A stretch of 60,000 bases of DNA from Owenia fusiformis (taxonomy: Eukaryota > Annelida > Polychaeta > Sabellida > Oweniidae), in the NCBI GenBank assembly GCA_903813345.2, contig CAIIXF020000005.1:24929375-24989374 (forward strand), given 5' to 3'. Within the stretch, counting starts at the first letter, position 1. Each line of letters starts with the position of its first letter. Below, piece after piece: positions 11,001 through 26,000 of the stretch. The notes beneath the pieces are model-generated. The model was given only the letters and a program-made list of their open reading frames with translations. It was not told where the DNA came from and did not search any database. Both the position numbers and the translations under genes were made by a program.

Positions 11001-14000
11001 GATTGATTTTTCTTTGTCTTGAAGAAAAATTGTAATATGCTCTTTCACCTTGGCAAAGGTTGGTCCAACTAAAATTTCAAGATAGCCTTTGTTGTAACAA
11101 TTCATATTTTTTCTTTATTTATTTGATATTTCAATGCTACAAGTTTTTATAAACTCTGGATAATAATGTAGTAGACGTGTTACAAAACTCAACCCTTGAT
11201 AAGCAGAGAATGAAAGACAGATATTGGAGATATATAGGGTGACCCAAAAAATCCCACCATCTATATTTGGAATAACATTCTTAATAATGAAGGAATCTTC
11301 ATGATTTTTTTTGTGAAGATAGAGTGTTCAATGGAAACAAGGCACAGACGTGAACAATATCGTACCTAAAACACAGCATTGTGGTCTTGTTGACCAAGAA
11401 AGCAAGATGGCCGCAGAAAAGTTAATCAGCGCTAGAACTTATCACTGTGTAACATATGTAAAAAATTTGAACGGTTTGGCTGGAAAGTAAAGATTTTAGG
11501 ACGGAAAATCCAAAATGGCCACCTTAAAATTTACCCAGAATGCCCAAAAACTAATCAGTTCTTGACATTGATATGTAGAAACATCCCTGAAAATTTCAGA
11601 TGAATCCCTCAAATGGTTTGGCTGAAAACCTGTAGACAAGTCTTGAAAGTGAAGATTTTAGGACGGAAAATCCAAAATGGCCACCTTAAAATTTACCCAG
11701 AATGCCCAAAAACTAATCAGTTCTTGACGTTGATATGTAGAAACATCCCTGAAAATTTCAGATGAATCCCTCAAATGGTTTGGCTGGAAACCTGTAGACA
11801 AGTCTTGAAAGTAAAGATTTTAGGACGGAAAATCCAAAATGGCCACCTTAAAATTTACCCAGAATGCCCAAAAACTAATCAGTTCTTGACGTTGATATGT
11901 AGAAACATCCCTGAAAATTTCAGATGAATCCCTCAAATGGTTTGGCTGGAAACCTGTAGACAAGCTGAAAAGTGAGACGCCGCCCGCCCACCCGCCCCCC
12001 GTCAAGCTGACTACAATATGGTATTTCTTGTTAGGTACGATAAAAAGATCAGTGTACTTGAATAGCATCAACAACTTTGAGATTCAGAGATGTCACGTTT
12101 TCTGTCAAAGTGTGCTTCTGGTGAAATCTTCGAAAAATGCTCAAAAATACAACTTTCTAAAACTTTGTCAAATTTGATGAACTGACTTGTTTATTGATTA
12201 ATTTTTAGAAAAGACAGATTTTCTTATTTACATTTTACAATCTAAATTGCCTTTCATTTGTGTATAATAAAGCTAAACTTCAGAAAATTAATGAAAATTC
12301 CCATTTTCCCTCTGTACAGAGCTCCTATGGATCATGCCAAAAAAACAGAATATATGTCAAATAGATATATTTAATGGATTAACTACCAAAATTTCAAACA
12401 GTGTACTTATTACTTTGATAAGAAATGAAAAACTAAGATTTTGAAAAAAGGTTTTGGCCTGTAACGATTTACCAATATACATCTTTCCACCAAATATGAA
12501 GATTGTGTGCTGTGAATTAGTACTTGAATTGTTTTCCAGACAAATGGACAGAGGGCTTCGGTATACCCCTAATGTTCATTCATTGGATAATTAAGCATGG
12601 CATAATCCAATGTGAAAAAGCCAAGCATGTATTTAATGATGCATTATTATGATACTCACCCTAGTATTGTCCATCTGTCTAATGTCATCTTTAATCTTGT
12701 TATGTAGCATTGTCATCATATCACGGGATACTTTATTCAGAGATTCCTGCAAATTCAAATTATTTGACATCAGTTAATGTATAATATATATATATATATA
12801 ATAATGCTTACATACTTTCACTTTCTGACCTAGTTCAGTGCATTTTTGATATTTTCTTGAACACAGTACTAGTAATTGGGGTAAACATTTAAATTACTTG
12901 AATTTTGTAAAAGTTTGTAAACTAAAATAAACCTGGGGATCAAAACATTCTAAATGTTGGTGAGTCATTTACTATAAACAAATACAAACTGTATTAAATC
13001 TTTTTTGCAGAACGTTTCCCAAAGAATATACCTTGCTAAGCTCACAAATGGTTACAAAAGTGAAACAATGGGTTATAGATACCAAACATCGTAAGCCCAA
13101 TGCAAGTCCCATTAATGGCTATACAATGTCATCCATGTCGTCTGATATACAATTAATATACAGATTTCGGGTTTTGGCAACCATGTCAACTCTAATGAAA
13201 ATATTTGATTTCCTTTTTACTGATTTTTTTCTTTATAAGCGTACCCACTATACTTTTTCATGGGTAACAAAGTTTCATTATAAGAAAGTGTTTCTATGAT
13301 GAAGTGATTTCTTGTGAATGATCAAGTTTTTAAAATGCTTTAGCTTGCTGGGACTTGATATCTTTATGTCTGATGTCTTTAGTGTCTGATGTCTTTATGT
13401 CTGGTGTCTTTATGTGTAATGTCTTTATGTCTGATGTGATTTCTTGTACATTTACTTGTTTGAATTGGTAAAACAGGGATGGCATTTTCCATAACAATCA
13501 ACATGTAAAGATTTATTTTGTATTTAAATACCAACATCAGAATGGAAGAGCAAAATCCACATTTTTCAATTTCAATTTATCATAACTATTCACAATTGCT
13601 TCCATGCCTCACATCAGAAAATTGATATCATGACATATACAGGTGTGATAGCCCTAAATAACAATATACCAGCAAAAAAGTAACAATATAGAAGTAATAA
13701 GAAAGGCATAAATGCATGCTAATGACCAATATTACGGATGGAATGTACATATCAATAATCTCTGTGAGATATGGGTTCAATATCTACAAAATTGAAGTAT
13801 TTTATATTTTAGTTTGAGGGAAGCAAAGGCCTCGTGTTAATATTAGATAACACCATGAATTAAATGCATATGTTTATACTCATTATACTCATAACTTGGC
13901 CTTTTTGAGCCTTTTTAGGCCAAATTATCAAAAATGGGCCTTAACTTTACAGAATCTGGGCCTGATCTTTGAATTTGAAATTTTTTTCCAAGAATGAAGT

Positions 14001-17000
14001 TGCAGTAAGTTAACAGTGAGAAATGACTGAATATTCACATGTATAAAGTATTTAACGTGTATGTGAGTGGAATATTCAGAACTTTGAATGAGGATGATAA
14101 AACATCATTTTGCATGTTATCGGGGTTTTATCTTACTCAATTAATGTTTTTCAATATAACATATTCTCTCTAATAGGTGCACATTCTCCAAGAAACGCAC
14201 ACATCGACTTTTCCAAGAAAGACTTTGGCAACTTGAGTAACAAAAATCAAGAAAAATAAAAAATTGCAGAAACATTATTGCAGGGTTCGTACACACCTGG
14301 AAATGTCAGGGAAATTGATTTATTTTTCCAGGTGCTGGAAATGTCAGGGAATTTTAAAATTGGGTCAAAAAGGGCCAAAAATGTCAGGGAATTTTGAAAC
14401 AGTATATGTGTCAGGGAAATGTCAGGGAATTTTGTATGATTGTTGAAAAATCATGTTCCAGCAAAATACACTTTAAGGATATGACAGGATATCAATGAAA
14501 TCCAAAATCAAATCTTAAGTTGTTTCCACTAATTGTAAATATTTTCATTAGGGTTGAGTGAATGACATTAAATCTGGTTTTGTCTATTTATAAGAACAGT
14601 GTGAACATTATACTGAAACCGAATAAAGAATATGTATAGATGGTTCAATACAATTATGCTTTCCATGTAGTTAGTTAGTCTTAGGCCATTCAAAGTTAAT
14701 TACTGGTATATGTTTCATGGTTTGTTGAGGGGTTAATCTGAGGAGGGCGGGAGGTGAAAAACAAAAAAATCTGGGAACTCTTTACAGTTTAAAATTGTAT
14801 TTATATTAAGGAGCTGTCTGTTCGACAGTCCGGTCGTATTCAGTCTATTTATCTATCAGGGTGATAACTCAAATATCAGTTGACAGATTTGGTTAAAATT
14901 TTATATACCAATGTTTTTGTTACTGTATATAGAGCCTATGCCCAAGAAGCCACTTGCCATTTTTATAAAATGTTCACAAAGATAGTATTTGATAAAATAT
15001 GTTTCATTAGGTTGGAATTGCCTCACAAAGGAGTTGCTACTTTTCTTTAGATCAACATTTTGAAGTTCCAGTTTTTATTTGGATTCATTACAAAACATTA
15101 ACAAATTGTAGTTTTAAATGCTTAGAATGCACCATATACAATTGTCAATTTTGAAAAATTTCCGAGGGTGAACTCCCGTACCCCCTTTTGGTTTTCCTTC
15201 TCTCGCAATGATGCAAACCCCAAAAGGTGCACCTCCTTGACACTTGTTGGCTATGCCCCTGTACATGTATGTTTACCTTTGTCCTTATGCAATGTATATA
15301 TGGAAAATTGAGAATATAATGTATCAGGAATAAATTGGTGAATAAGACGGCCTGTAGAAGTAAAGTTAAGTCATGAGAAATGGTACTAAAGGACAAACCC
15401 AAAATGTTTCATAATAAGTCTTGTTACGTGGAATATGGCATATATTATGATACTGGTGAATATGCCATACTCACCCGCGGTATATGGCATATTCCACAGG
15501 TGAGTATGGCATATTTCGCAGTGAATATGCGATACATTGATTTCACTGCGGAATATGTCATACTCTCCTGCGGAATATGGCATACTCAACTGCGGAATAA
15601 GATGCACTAAGATGTTGATTCATAATAATAATTTATAGACTTTAGCACATTCATTGAATCGATGTAATTGACAATTGCGTATTTCCGTATCGCATTCTCT
15701 TTGGTTAATATGTTAACAAGTTAATATGCCATATTCGTTGCGGAATATGACATATATTTGTATCATGTTTACCGCGTAACAGAGACTTTTTAGAGGCCGT
15801 GGAAGGAAAACTAGATCTGGAAATTTCCTTTTTTGCCTGGAAATGTCAGGGAATTGTCAGGGAAATTCATTTTGAAAAAGGTGTACGAACCCTGTATTGG
15901 GCGATAATAAGTTAAATTCCATTAAATTCACTTAATACAGCTATCAATTGAGCCATCTCTGTGCACAATGACATGGGAGTAGTCAGGAGGATGCGAGGTG
16001 CGAACCTCACATAACCAATGAAAATAAAACCATTAAATAGAAGAAGAAAAGAGCTTTAAAATGCTTTTTATTTGAAGATTCTAGCTAGCTCACTTTTGAA
16101 GGAAGTTGCATCAGTTTTTGTAAAATTCAAAAAAACACTTTTTTGGCGATCATACCCCCAGGCTGAAATCTGGCTATGCCAAATCTTTAGAACTATAAGT
16201 ACATTCACGATAACCTTCTAGTGGTGAGTTAAAATCTATAATAAATGTAGTTCTGACCGAATCCTATCGGTTTTTGACATTCGCAGTGAATCATGGGAGC
16301 TTACAATCCAAAAATATTTCTTAACCTTTTGACCCATGAAAACACATTCAGCCTATCGATAAATGCATGAGGAAAACATTGAGGTATGATATTATGTTAT
16401 CTCGTCGAAGTAAGTCTACTTTTAAAGAGGAAAATCATGAAATACCCTGTTATCGCCCATATATTCATCTTTCAAAAATCCCTGGGGATTTTATCATTTG
16501 AGACATCTCCTCCAGGAGAATTTGGGAGCCACACTATGCATTTATTAGAGAGAATACGGAATCGAATCGATAACTGTTATAAAATATATACTGGTATACA
16601 TTTGCTTGAAGATATGGTGATTGTAGAAAATCATAAATTCAAATGATTGTGCACACATGTCTGTTAAGGCTTTTATTTGATTCAATATATGTTATATCTT
16701 ACTCTATTCAATGTATCACTCTCAACAAGTACTAGAAATGTATGTGGCTGAAACAAAGCAGAGTTTTGATATTTTGTCTCATTTAGTGAAGCAATGAAAA
16801 AGTATAGTTAGTTCGTCAAAACAATTCAAACTAAATAACACCAAGGCATAGCAAACACCATTGCACATCTCATTAGTGTTAGACACAGCTATCATATATT
16901 ATTATCCGAATTGGCAAAAGATATGTGATTCTCAAAAATCATCATTTTCCAGTTATATATAGCAAAAACTGTAAAATGCATATATGGCTTCCATTTATTT

Positions 17001-20000
17001 TATTGCTTACATCTGTTTTTATATTTTTCAAAAAAAAAAGTTGGGAAATGAATCAGGATTTGGACTTGGGAAATGACATAGGGCATGTGCATAAATATAA
17101 TCAATATTGAACCAACAGTATATGACCTATTGCCCAGATAAAAGGAAGGACCAACAGATCGGGGGATGTATGAATCGAAGAACATACAGCAAGATGGATG
17201 GACAGAGGCATTCCCTACATTTCTCAAACTTCTTTCGATGGGCTATTAAACAGTTTATGTTCACAAATGTGGGAAAGATACATTAAATTCAACCTTTTCA
17301 AACATTCACAAAACACCTTTTTTAAATAAAAGTTTTACACATCAGATCTTCAGAACATTTTCTTAGATCATAAAATGGTTTTTACTTTACATGGGGCCTT
17401 AAATTACATTTTCATATTGAACATTATTGTCTTACCCTCTGAGTGGCATTGAGTTTTTCACTTCCAACAACTAAATCCAATAGGTTTAGTACACTGGTCA
17501 GCTTATAGAGATCATCTAGGGATTGCTTCATCTTGCATATGATAGGCTGCAATATACTCAGCTACCAACAAAAATAATTGTAAAATTCATTTTTTACAAG
17601 TGAAAATATTTTAATTAAAAACATGTTGAGATTATAGTAATAACGAAACCAAACAATACCTATATCTAATGCCACCAATAAATGTGTATAACATTTTATA
17701 AGTATTTTGACCATTTATATACAGGACAACTTTTTCTCATATTTGGTAAGGTACGAACAAGCACTTCGAAATCAAAATCAGAATTTGCCACTGAGCGCAG
17801 ACATCACAGAAATGCCGAGTACTAAAATAGTACTCATGGCATTTTAGCACAAATATACCAGATGCAAGCAAAAAATCTTGATTTACTTCATTAAATATTC
17901 AAAATTTAGGAATATCATACTTAAAGTCTACATGAAAGATTGCATCTAGAAAGAAAAAGTATTTACCAACAATTTGAGTTCTAGGCCGGGGAGATTCCCA
18001 ATAGACCCCATGTTGCAAAATCACAAAAAGTGAAATATCTTCTTGTGTTAGGCAGATAATATTTTCTTTTAGTGGAAATATTTTTGTTTGTATAATTATT
18101 AGACACATAAGGATTACATTAAAATTGATCCAGTTAAGGTGATAATATTCAAGTTTAACAGAACTTTCTTATATAGCTGCTATGTAAATCAACACGTCAG
18201 CCACCTGGTGGTGAAACTGGTAACTACCTACTCGCATCTGGGTAATTGAGCACTAATTTCAGTAAACATTTGTACTAAATGAGCACTTATGACATGAGTA
18301 CTATTTTATTGCATGTTTTAGTTCTAAATGAGTACTAATATGATGAGTGATAAAACAGCGCTAATTTCATTGATTTTTCATTACTCAATGAGTACTCATA
18401 CTATGTGTGCTGATTAAGTGCATGTTTCAGTACTAAATGAGTACTCATATGATAAGTGATAAAATAGCGCGACATTCATTGATTTTTCATTACTCAATAA
18501 GCGCTTATACTATGAGTACTGATTTATTGCTCGTGTATCATGATACTTTTGAATTGATGAATTAAAATTCAGAATATGATATAAATTACATTTCAATTTT
18601 TTGGTACTATATGAGCAATTTTCTAGTACTAACATAGCACTCAAGTAGGACTAAATCATCGCTACTAAAAGGGTGCTAAACAAACCCTTATTTATCACAA
18701 ATTAGTACTAAATTAGCACTCATGTAGTAATAAACAATTAGCACTTGCAAAAGCGCACTCATGAGCACTTATTTTGTACTAATTGAGTAATCAGCATGGC
18801 TGCCTGTGTAAGCAGGTGAGGAAGTACTAAAAACATTCACAGATGTCAAAATAATACCTTTTTTTGAATAAAATAGTGATTTTTGATACTTCCTGATATA
18901 CTCAACGAAAATTAAACAAAATCATGGATAAGTATAGAATTAATAGAATGTACATTATGAATCATTGTCAGAGTTAGTTGCAAAAATTATAGAGTGCCCA
19001 GAAAAATCTGTAAAACTTGGAAAGCTGAAACTGACATTGATATTTCGAAACATCAATTGCAACAAATATTGTCTGATTTTGGAACAGTTTAAATTACTTT
19101 TGAATTTTGAAAAATATATTTTAATGTATACAATTCAAACCCATACCTCTATATCTTCTCTATGTGAGTCTTTGTCACAACCACTTATTTCATATAGCAC
19201 ACGTAATGCAGTATGTCTCCTCAGGTAGGTCCCCCTCTCTCCTGGGGGCAATAGGTTGCATATATAAACCCTGTTGTGATGGTGCATTGACAGGGTGGGT
19301 AGAGTATCACATAGGAACAATCGCTGAAGAGAAAGCAACAAAGGAAATTTGGATTTCATCAATTGAAAAATAGATATGATTCTTACAAACACATGAAGGC
19401 ATTAAAAACATCCATGACCAGTAAAAGTTATTGATATATGATAGGACCATCCAGACATATGACCGAACATGCGAGGTTATTATGATTGGACCATCCAGAC
19501 ATATGACCGAACATGCGAGGTTATTATGATTGGACCATCCAGACATATGACCGAACATGCGAGGTTATTATGATTGGACCATCCAGACATATGACCGAAC
19601 ATGCGAGATTATTATGATAGGACCATCCAGACATATGACAGAACATGCGAGGTTATTATGATAGGACCATCCAGATATATGACAGAACATGCGAGGTTAT
19701 TATGATTGGACCATCCAGACATATGACCGAACATGCAAGGTTATTATGATTGGACCATCCAGACATATGACCGCACATGCGAGGTTATTATGATAGGACC
19801 ATCCAGACATATGACCGAACATGCGAGGTTATTATGATAGGACCATCCAGACATATGACAGAACATGCGAGGTTATTATGATTGGACCATCCAGACATAT
19901 GACAGAACATGCGAGGTTATTATGATTGGACCATCCAGACATATGACCGAACATGCGAGGTTATTATGATAGGACCATCCAGACATATGACCGCACATGC

Positions 20001-23000
20001 AAGGTTATTATGATAGGACCATCCAGACATATGACAGAACATGCGAGGTTATTATGATTGAACCATCCAGACATATGACAGAACATACGAGGTTATTATG
20101 ATTGGACCATCCAGACATATGACCGAACATGCGAGGTTATTATGATAGGACCATCCAGACATATGACCGAACATGCAAGGTTATTATGATAGGACCATCC
20201 AGACATATGACCGAACATGCGAGGTTATTATGATAGGACCATCCAGACATATGACCGAACATGCGAGGTTATTATGATAGGACCATCCAGACATATGACC
20301 GAACATGCGAGGTTATTATGATTGGACCATCCAGACATATGACCGAACATGCGAGGTTATTATGATAGAGCCATCCAGACATATGACAGAACATGCGAGG
20401 TTATTATGATTGGACCATCCAGACATATGACCGAACATGCGAGGTTATTATGATAGGACCATCCAGACATATGACAGAACATGCGAGGTTATTATGATTG
20501 GACCATCCAGACATATGACAGAACATGCGAGGTTATTATGATTGGACCATCCAGACATATGACCGAACATGTGAGGTTATTATGATTGGACCATCCAGAC
20601 ATATGACCGAACATGCGAGGTTATTATGATAGGACCATCCAGACATATGACCGCACATGCAAGGTTATTATGATTGAACCATCCAGACATATGACAGAAC
20701 ATGCAAGGTTATTATGATTGAACCATCCAGACATATGACCGAACATGCGAGGTTATTATGATAGGACCATCCAGACATATGACAGAACATGCGAGGTTAT
20801 TATGATTGGACCATCCAGACATATGACCGAACATGCGAGATTATTATGATAGGACCATCCAGACATATGACCAAACATGCGAGGTTATTATGATAGGACC
20901 ATCCAGACATATGAACAAACATGCGAGGTTATTATGATTGAACCATCCAGACATATGACCGAACATGCGAGGTTATTATGATTGAACCATCCAGACATAT
21001 GACCGAACATGCGAGGTTATTATGATTGGACCATCCAGACATATGACCGAACATGCGAGGTTATTATGATAGGACCATCCAGACATATGACCGAACATGA
21101 GAGGTTATTATGATAGGACCATCCAGACATATGACCGAACATGCGAGGTTATTATGATAGGACCATCCAGACATATGACCGAACATGCGAGGTTATTATG
21201 ATTGAACCATCTAGACATATGACCGCACATGCAAGGTTATTATGATTGGACCATCCAGACATATGACCGAACATGCGAGGTTATTATGATTGGACCATCC
21301 AGACATATGACCGAACATGCGAGGTTATTATGATTGGACCATCCAGACATATGACCGAACATCCGAGGTTATTATGATTGAACCATCCAGACATATGACC
21401 GAACATGCGAGGTTATTATGATTGGACCATCCAGACATATGACCGAACATGCGAGGTTATTATGATTGGACCATCCAGACATATGACCGAACATGCGAGG
21501 TTATTATGATTGGACCATCCAGACATATGACCGAACATGCGAGATTATTATGATAGGACCATCCAGACATATGACAGAACATGCAAGGTTATTATGATAG
21601 GACCATCCAGACATATGACCGCACATGCGAGGTTATTATGATAGGACCATCCAGACATATGACAGAACATGCGAGGTTATTATGATTGGACCATCCAGAC
21701 ATATGACCGAACATGCGAGATTATTATGATAGGACCATCCAGACATATGACCAAACATGCGAGGTTATTATGATAGGACCATCCAGACATATGACCAAAC
21801 ATGCGAGGTTATTATGATTGAACCATCCAGACATATGACAGAACATGCGAGGTTATTATGATTGGACCATCCAGACATATGACAGAACATGCGAGGTTAT
21901 TATGATAGGACCATCCAGACATATGACCGCACATGCGAGGTTATTATGATAGGACCATTCAGACATATGACAGAACATGCGAGGTTATTATGATTGAACC
22001 ATCCAGACATATGACAGAACATGCAAGGTTATTATGATTGAACCATCCAGACATATGACTGAACATGCAAGGTTATTATGATTGGACCATCCAGACATAT
22101 GACCGAACATGCGAGGTTATTATGATTGGACCATCCAGACATATGACCGAACATGCGAGGTTATTATGATTGAACCATCCAGACATATGACCGAACATGC
22201 GAGGTTATTATGATTGAACCATCCAGACATATGACCGAACATGCGAGGTTATTATGATAGGACCATCCAGACATATGACCGCACATGCAAGGTTATTATG
22301 ATTGGACCATCCAGACATATGACCGAACATGAAAGTTATTATGATTGGACCATCCAGACATATGACCGAACATGCGAGGTTATTATGATAGGACCATCCA
22401 GACATATGACAGAACATGCGAGGTTATTATGATAGGACCATCCAGACATATGACCGAACATGCGAGGTTATTATGATTGGACCATCCAGACATATGACCG
22501 AACATGCGAGGTTATTATGATTGGACCATCCAGACATATGACCGAACATGCAAGGAAAGTGTCAAATGATCGGGATAAAGCTTTAGTAAGAATATCCCAC
22601 TGGAAGTATGATAAGAATAAAAACAGAAACTAATATTCCTGTACATTAGAATGTGATATACACAATGTACCTTTATTAGAGAATACTAGGCATAAACGAC
22701 CAAAATGTCACCACCTGCCATTTGTTACAGACGCCAAACCCCAGCACCAACCACAAAAAAGTTGGACACTTATTATAACAATATGTCACCACTTGTGGTG
22801 GTGGCATAATAATATATACATGTAGTAATTGAAACTGTAACTTTATTTGTTCTTAATTGAAGGTTTTGGCCAATATAAGTAATAGATGTAAATAGATGTA
22901 AATAAATAAAATGCAAAAACAGAAACTCGTGCCATAAATACCTAAAGTAAGAATCTATTATATCGTATGATCTGTAAAATGAAGCCCTCTGATTGGTCAG

Positions 23001-26000
23001 TTCTTGTGCTGTACCAACCTGTATTGCTACTGAGATTGTCCCCGTTGATCATCTCCGTCGCAATACAGAAAATATTGGTACGGAGGGGACAATCTCAGTA
23101 GCAATAAAGAGGATCACACGATAATATAGTATATGTGTAGGTATATATCCATGTATAACAAGTGAGTACCTGTTTGTTCCAATCTGCAATGGAGAAAGCA
23201 TTGAGGATTGCTGCAAGACATACTTGAACATCATACTTGATTGCACTGTTGTTAAGTCTCAGATCTAGGGCTGCATTGACCACTATGACAAAGAGACTAC
23301 TAAGATTGGCACATGAATAGCAGTCAGGCCTAAAACACATGGGAAAACATATATATTGCCTTAGTAAGCAAAGTACAGATGCACTCTGCATTAACTGTTA
23401 ACAAAACTAGCATTAGCGCTGTGAAGGCACTCGCCACAAAATACATGCAAGTACAGTACAACAGTAAAACATCAATACTGGTGAACAGTGAAATTGGTAC
23501 TTATTTAGTTAAAACAAGGCAATGAAAAGGCTCAGAAACAACACTTCAGACCAGATAAGATATAAGCCATTGAAAAGTGTTCATAGGGTGATGCGTCATT
23601 ACACTATTGTGTCTTGCTGTATGTCATTACCATTCTAACATGGCACTATGCCGTCGCACAATGTGGAGGGACAAAATCTTGAAAAACAATTAATCCATTT
23701 ATATTGGGTGGGCCAAAAAAACAATACCCCAAGTTTAAAGATAAATATCATATGACATATGTCAAATGATTTCTCTCTAAAATGATATACAAGTATAATA
23801 CATGGCAAGGTTTAAGATATATTATATGAATCATTCATCTTTAAATTTGGGTATTGTTTTTTTTGGCCCACCCTGTATTTATTATTCATTCTCCACATAA
23901 ATTGTAACATATTCTCCATCTCCAATTTATGTAAGAAAAGTTCTTACGAATACACCACCTGTCATTATTAATACAGTTGTAATTCCTTAGTCTTCTTATA
24001 AAACAGTTACATCATTTGAGTCATTTTAATCAGCTGTATAAAATCTTGATGATGAACACTGCACAACTTACCTTTTCTGAACAGCTAAGGTTATGGTTTT
24101 GATGATAAACACTAAGTTTTCTCTGTTGTATACTTGGTCATTATTAACAGGACAATGGGGAACAATATATCTGAAAATAATAAAGCCATGATCTTTAAAT
24201 AAAACATTTTATTGTGTTTTAAAAAACATAAACTAGAATATACATATAATGCATATGTTCATAAAAATAAAGTGTTTTGAATGACTAGAGATTCAATGAA
24301 GTAATCATTATCAAGGTTTGTATTTTAGTTCCACCTGTTTTTTCCTAAACAAACTGTACCTTATTCACAAAACATTTGTAGATTTAACCACAAAAATGTA
24401 TGACATATCAATTATATTACCTTTTCAATGTAATATCAGCTAATTGTGAGGTGACCAATTCTTCAACAGGACAGATCTGTTCAACAGAGGCCCCCATTGC
24501 ACATAGTGAGTTTACAACCTCCCCAATAGATGGTACCCATGTATATGAGGCTGTGTTATTATGGGATAATGTTGTCATGGTGTCGTAGATGATCTTAAAT
24601 GCAGCATGTGTCACCATACTATTTGTGCATGAAGAAACTGAAATGTAATGCATTTATTTTTCAGTAAAAATTCTAAACAGACATATTATATATGATCTCT
24701 GCTCAATGGGCATTACCCTATAAATCTGGCAAATGGTATTTTTTAAGAAAAGCTGTGGACATTTTGAAACTAGACAACAGCAATGCCAAGGCGTGGCAAA
24801 TCCCATCAAACAGCCATGGCTGTCCTCTTTACAAAATTGCTTGATTATGATTTTAATAACAGCAAACTTCATAAAACATTTTTTCAAAATGGCCAATTAC
24901 TAGCCATGTCATTTTTTGCTGCTGCATCAGTGTCTTCATTTGTTGTCTTCTTTCTTTGTCTTGATTTGATTGTTGTCTTGATTTGATTCTTCAGGGTCCA
25001 CAGACTTGAGACTGCACGTAGGTGGGATAAACGTTTTTATCCGGCCAGAAAACTCTTCCCTTCCCCTTACTGATGTTCTTATGTTGTCTTCTGTCATTGC
25101 CTTCCTCTTACTTGTGATCAGTCTTCGAACTTCTCATAGTTTACCCTCTTTGCGGAGAATATACTGTTTCATATTCATTTGTTAATCTTGTCTTCCCTCA
25201 CTAATTTTCCAGTGCTTCATGATGATATTTTCCTGCATATTGTATTTAATACATATCCATTTATTTCTTGTTATAGCTTTCTTAGTATACAAATTTATTA
25301 TGTTACTCCTATAACCTTGACTTAGTAGTTATTCAAATTATTGACAATAATTTCATTTATGGCAATGTGAGAGTCGGTTAAGGTTTAGGTATGAACAAGC
25401 CCTGAGAAGACCATTCCCCGGTTATCCCAGGTAAATGTTTCTGGTAAGTTACACTGAACGAAACATCAAGCTTCAGATCTCGAGTGTACGAGATGAGACT
25501 TCAGACGAGATATCGATAGGATTGAAGTTGGAGGGTCTTCTCCCTAGGTCCTTAAAAAATCCTTAAACATCAATGTAAGTTATACATTTCGATTCTTTTC
25601 CCTCACCTCCTTCCCCAGCTTACACCACCAGTTGGAGCCTTATTTTCGCCCAAGAAGATGAGTTGGAGATGGTATTATAATATATCCAACAATGGAGCTA
25701 ATTAACAGTTATGTCAAATTCTAAACTCTTGTAGCTAATTAACTTAAATTAGCCATTAATTTCTTAGGTATTGTGTTTTGTGTTAATTGGCTCAATATTT
25801 ATTTATATTAATTTTATATTAATAATTTTACATGTACGACTCTCACAGCCATATTTATACTCTACATGAACATAAAGAATATTTCCAGGTAAATCTGGAT
25901 ATGAGACAATTTGGAATTAGGCGTTTTCCTGTTTGTCGTATAGTTTTGTTATGATTTGTTTATTTACTATCTTCATTTGTTTTCGTTTAATGGGATAATG

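Larger units (their letters stand above)
10884..12659. other. SLF2 last intron, final part
   Basis: Holds a mariner-type end word (AGGGTGACCCAAAAAATCCC near 11238), the 162-bp triple tandem repeat (11481-11975) and an interspersed repeat at 12465-12595. No coding exon was seen before SLF2 exon 16. Confidence 0.55.
22556..23169. other. SLF2 intron 13 start: dispersed repeat and a hairpin
   Basis: Contains a TGTCACCAC repeat copy (22708-22806) and a 22-bp perfect inverted repeat (23022-23106). No exon. Confidence 0.55.

Noticed and set aside
15980-16010. tRNA-like GCGAACCTC word
   Set aside because: No acceptor stem, D-arm or A-box could be placed around it. No tRNA or rRNA gene was found in the window.
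19307-22432. Open frames within the 44-bp array (on both strands)
   Set aside because: The unit length is not divisible by 3 and each frame meets a stop about every 132 bp. The apparent proteins are repeats of the DNA unit.
19440-22555. CRISPR-like appearance of the array
   Set aside because: There are no spacers; the 44-bp units follow each other directly, and the context is a eukaryotic intron.
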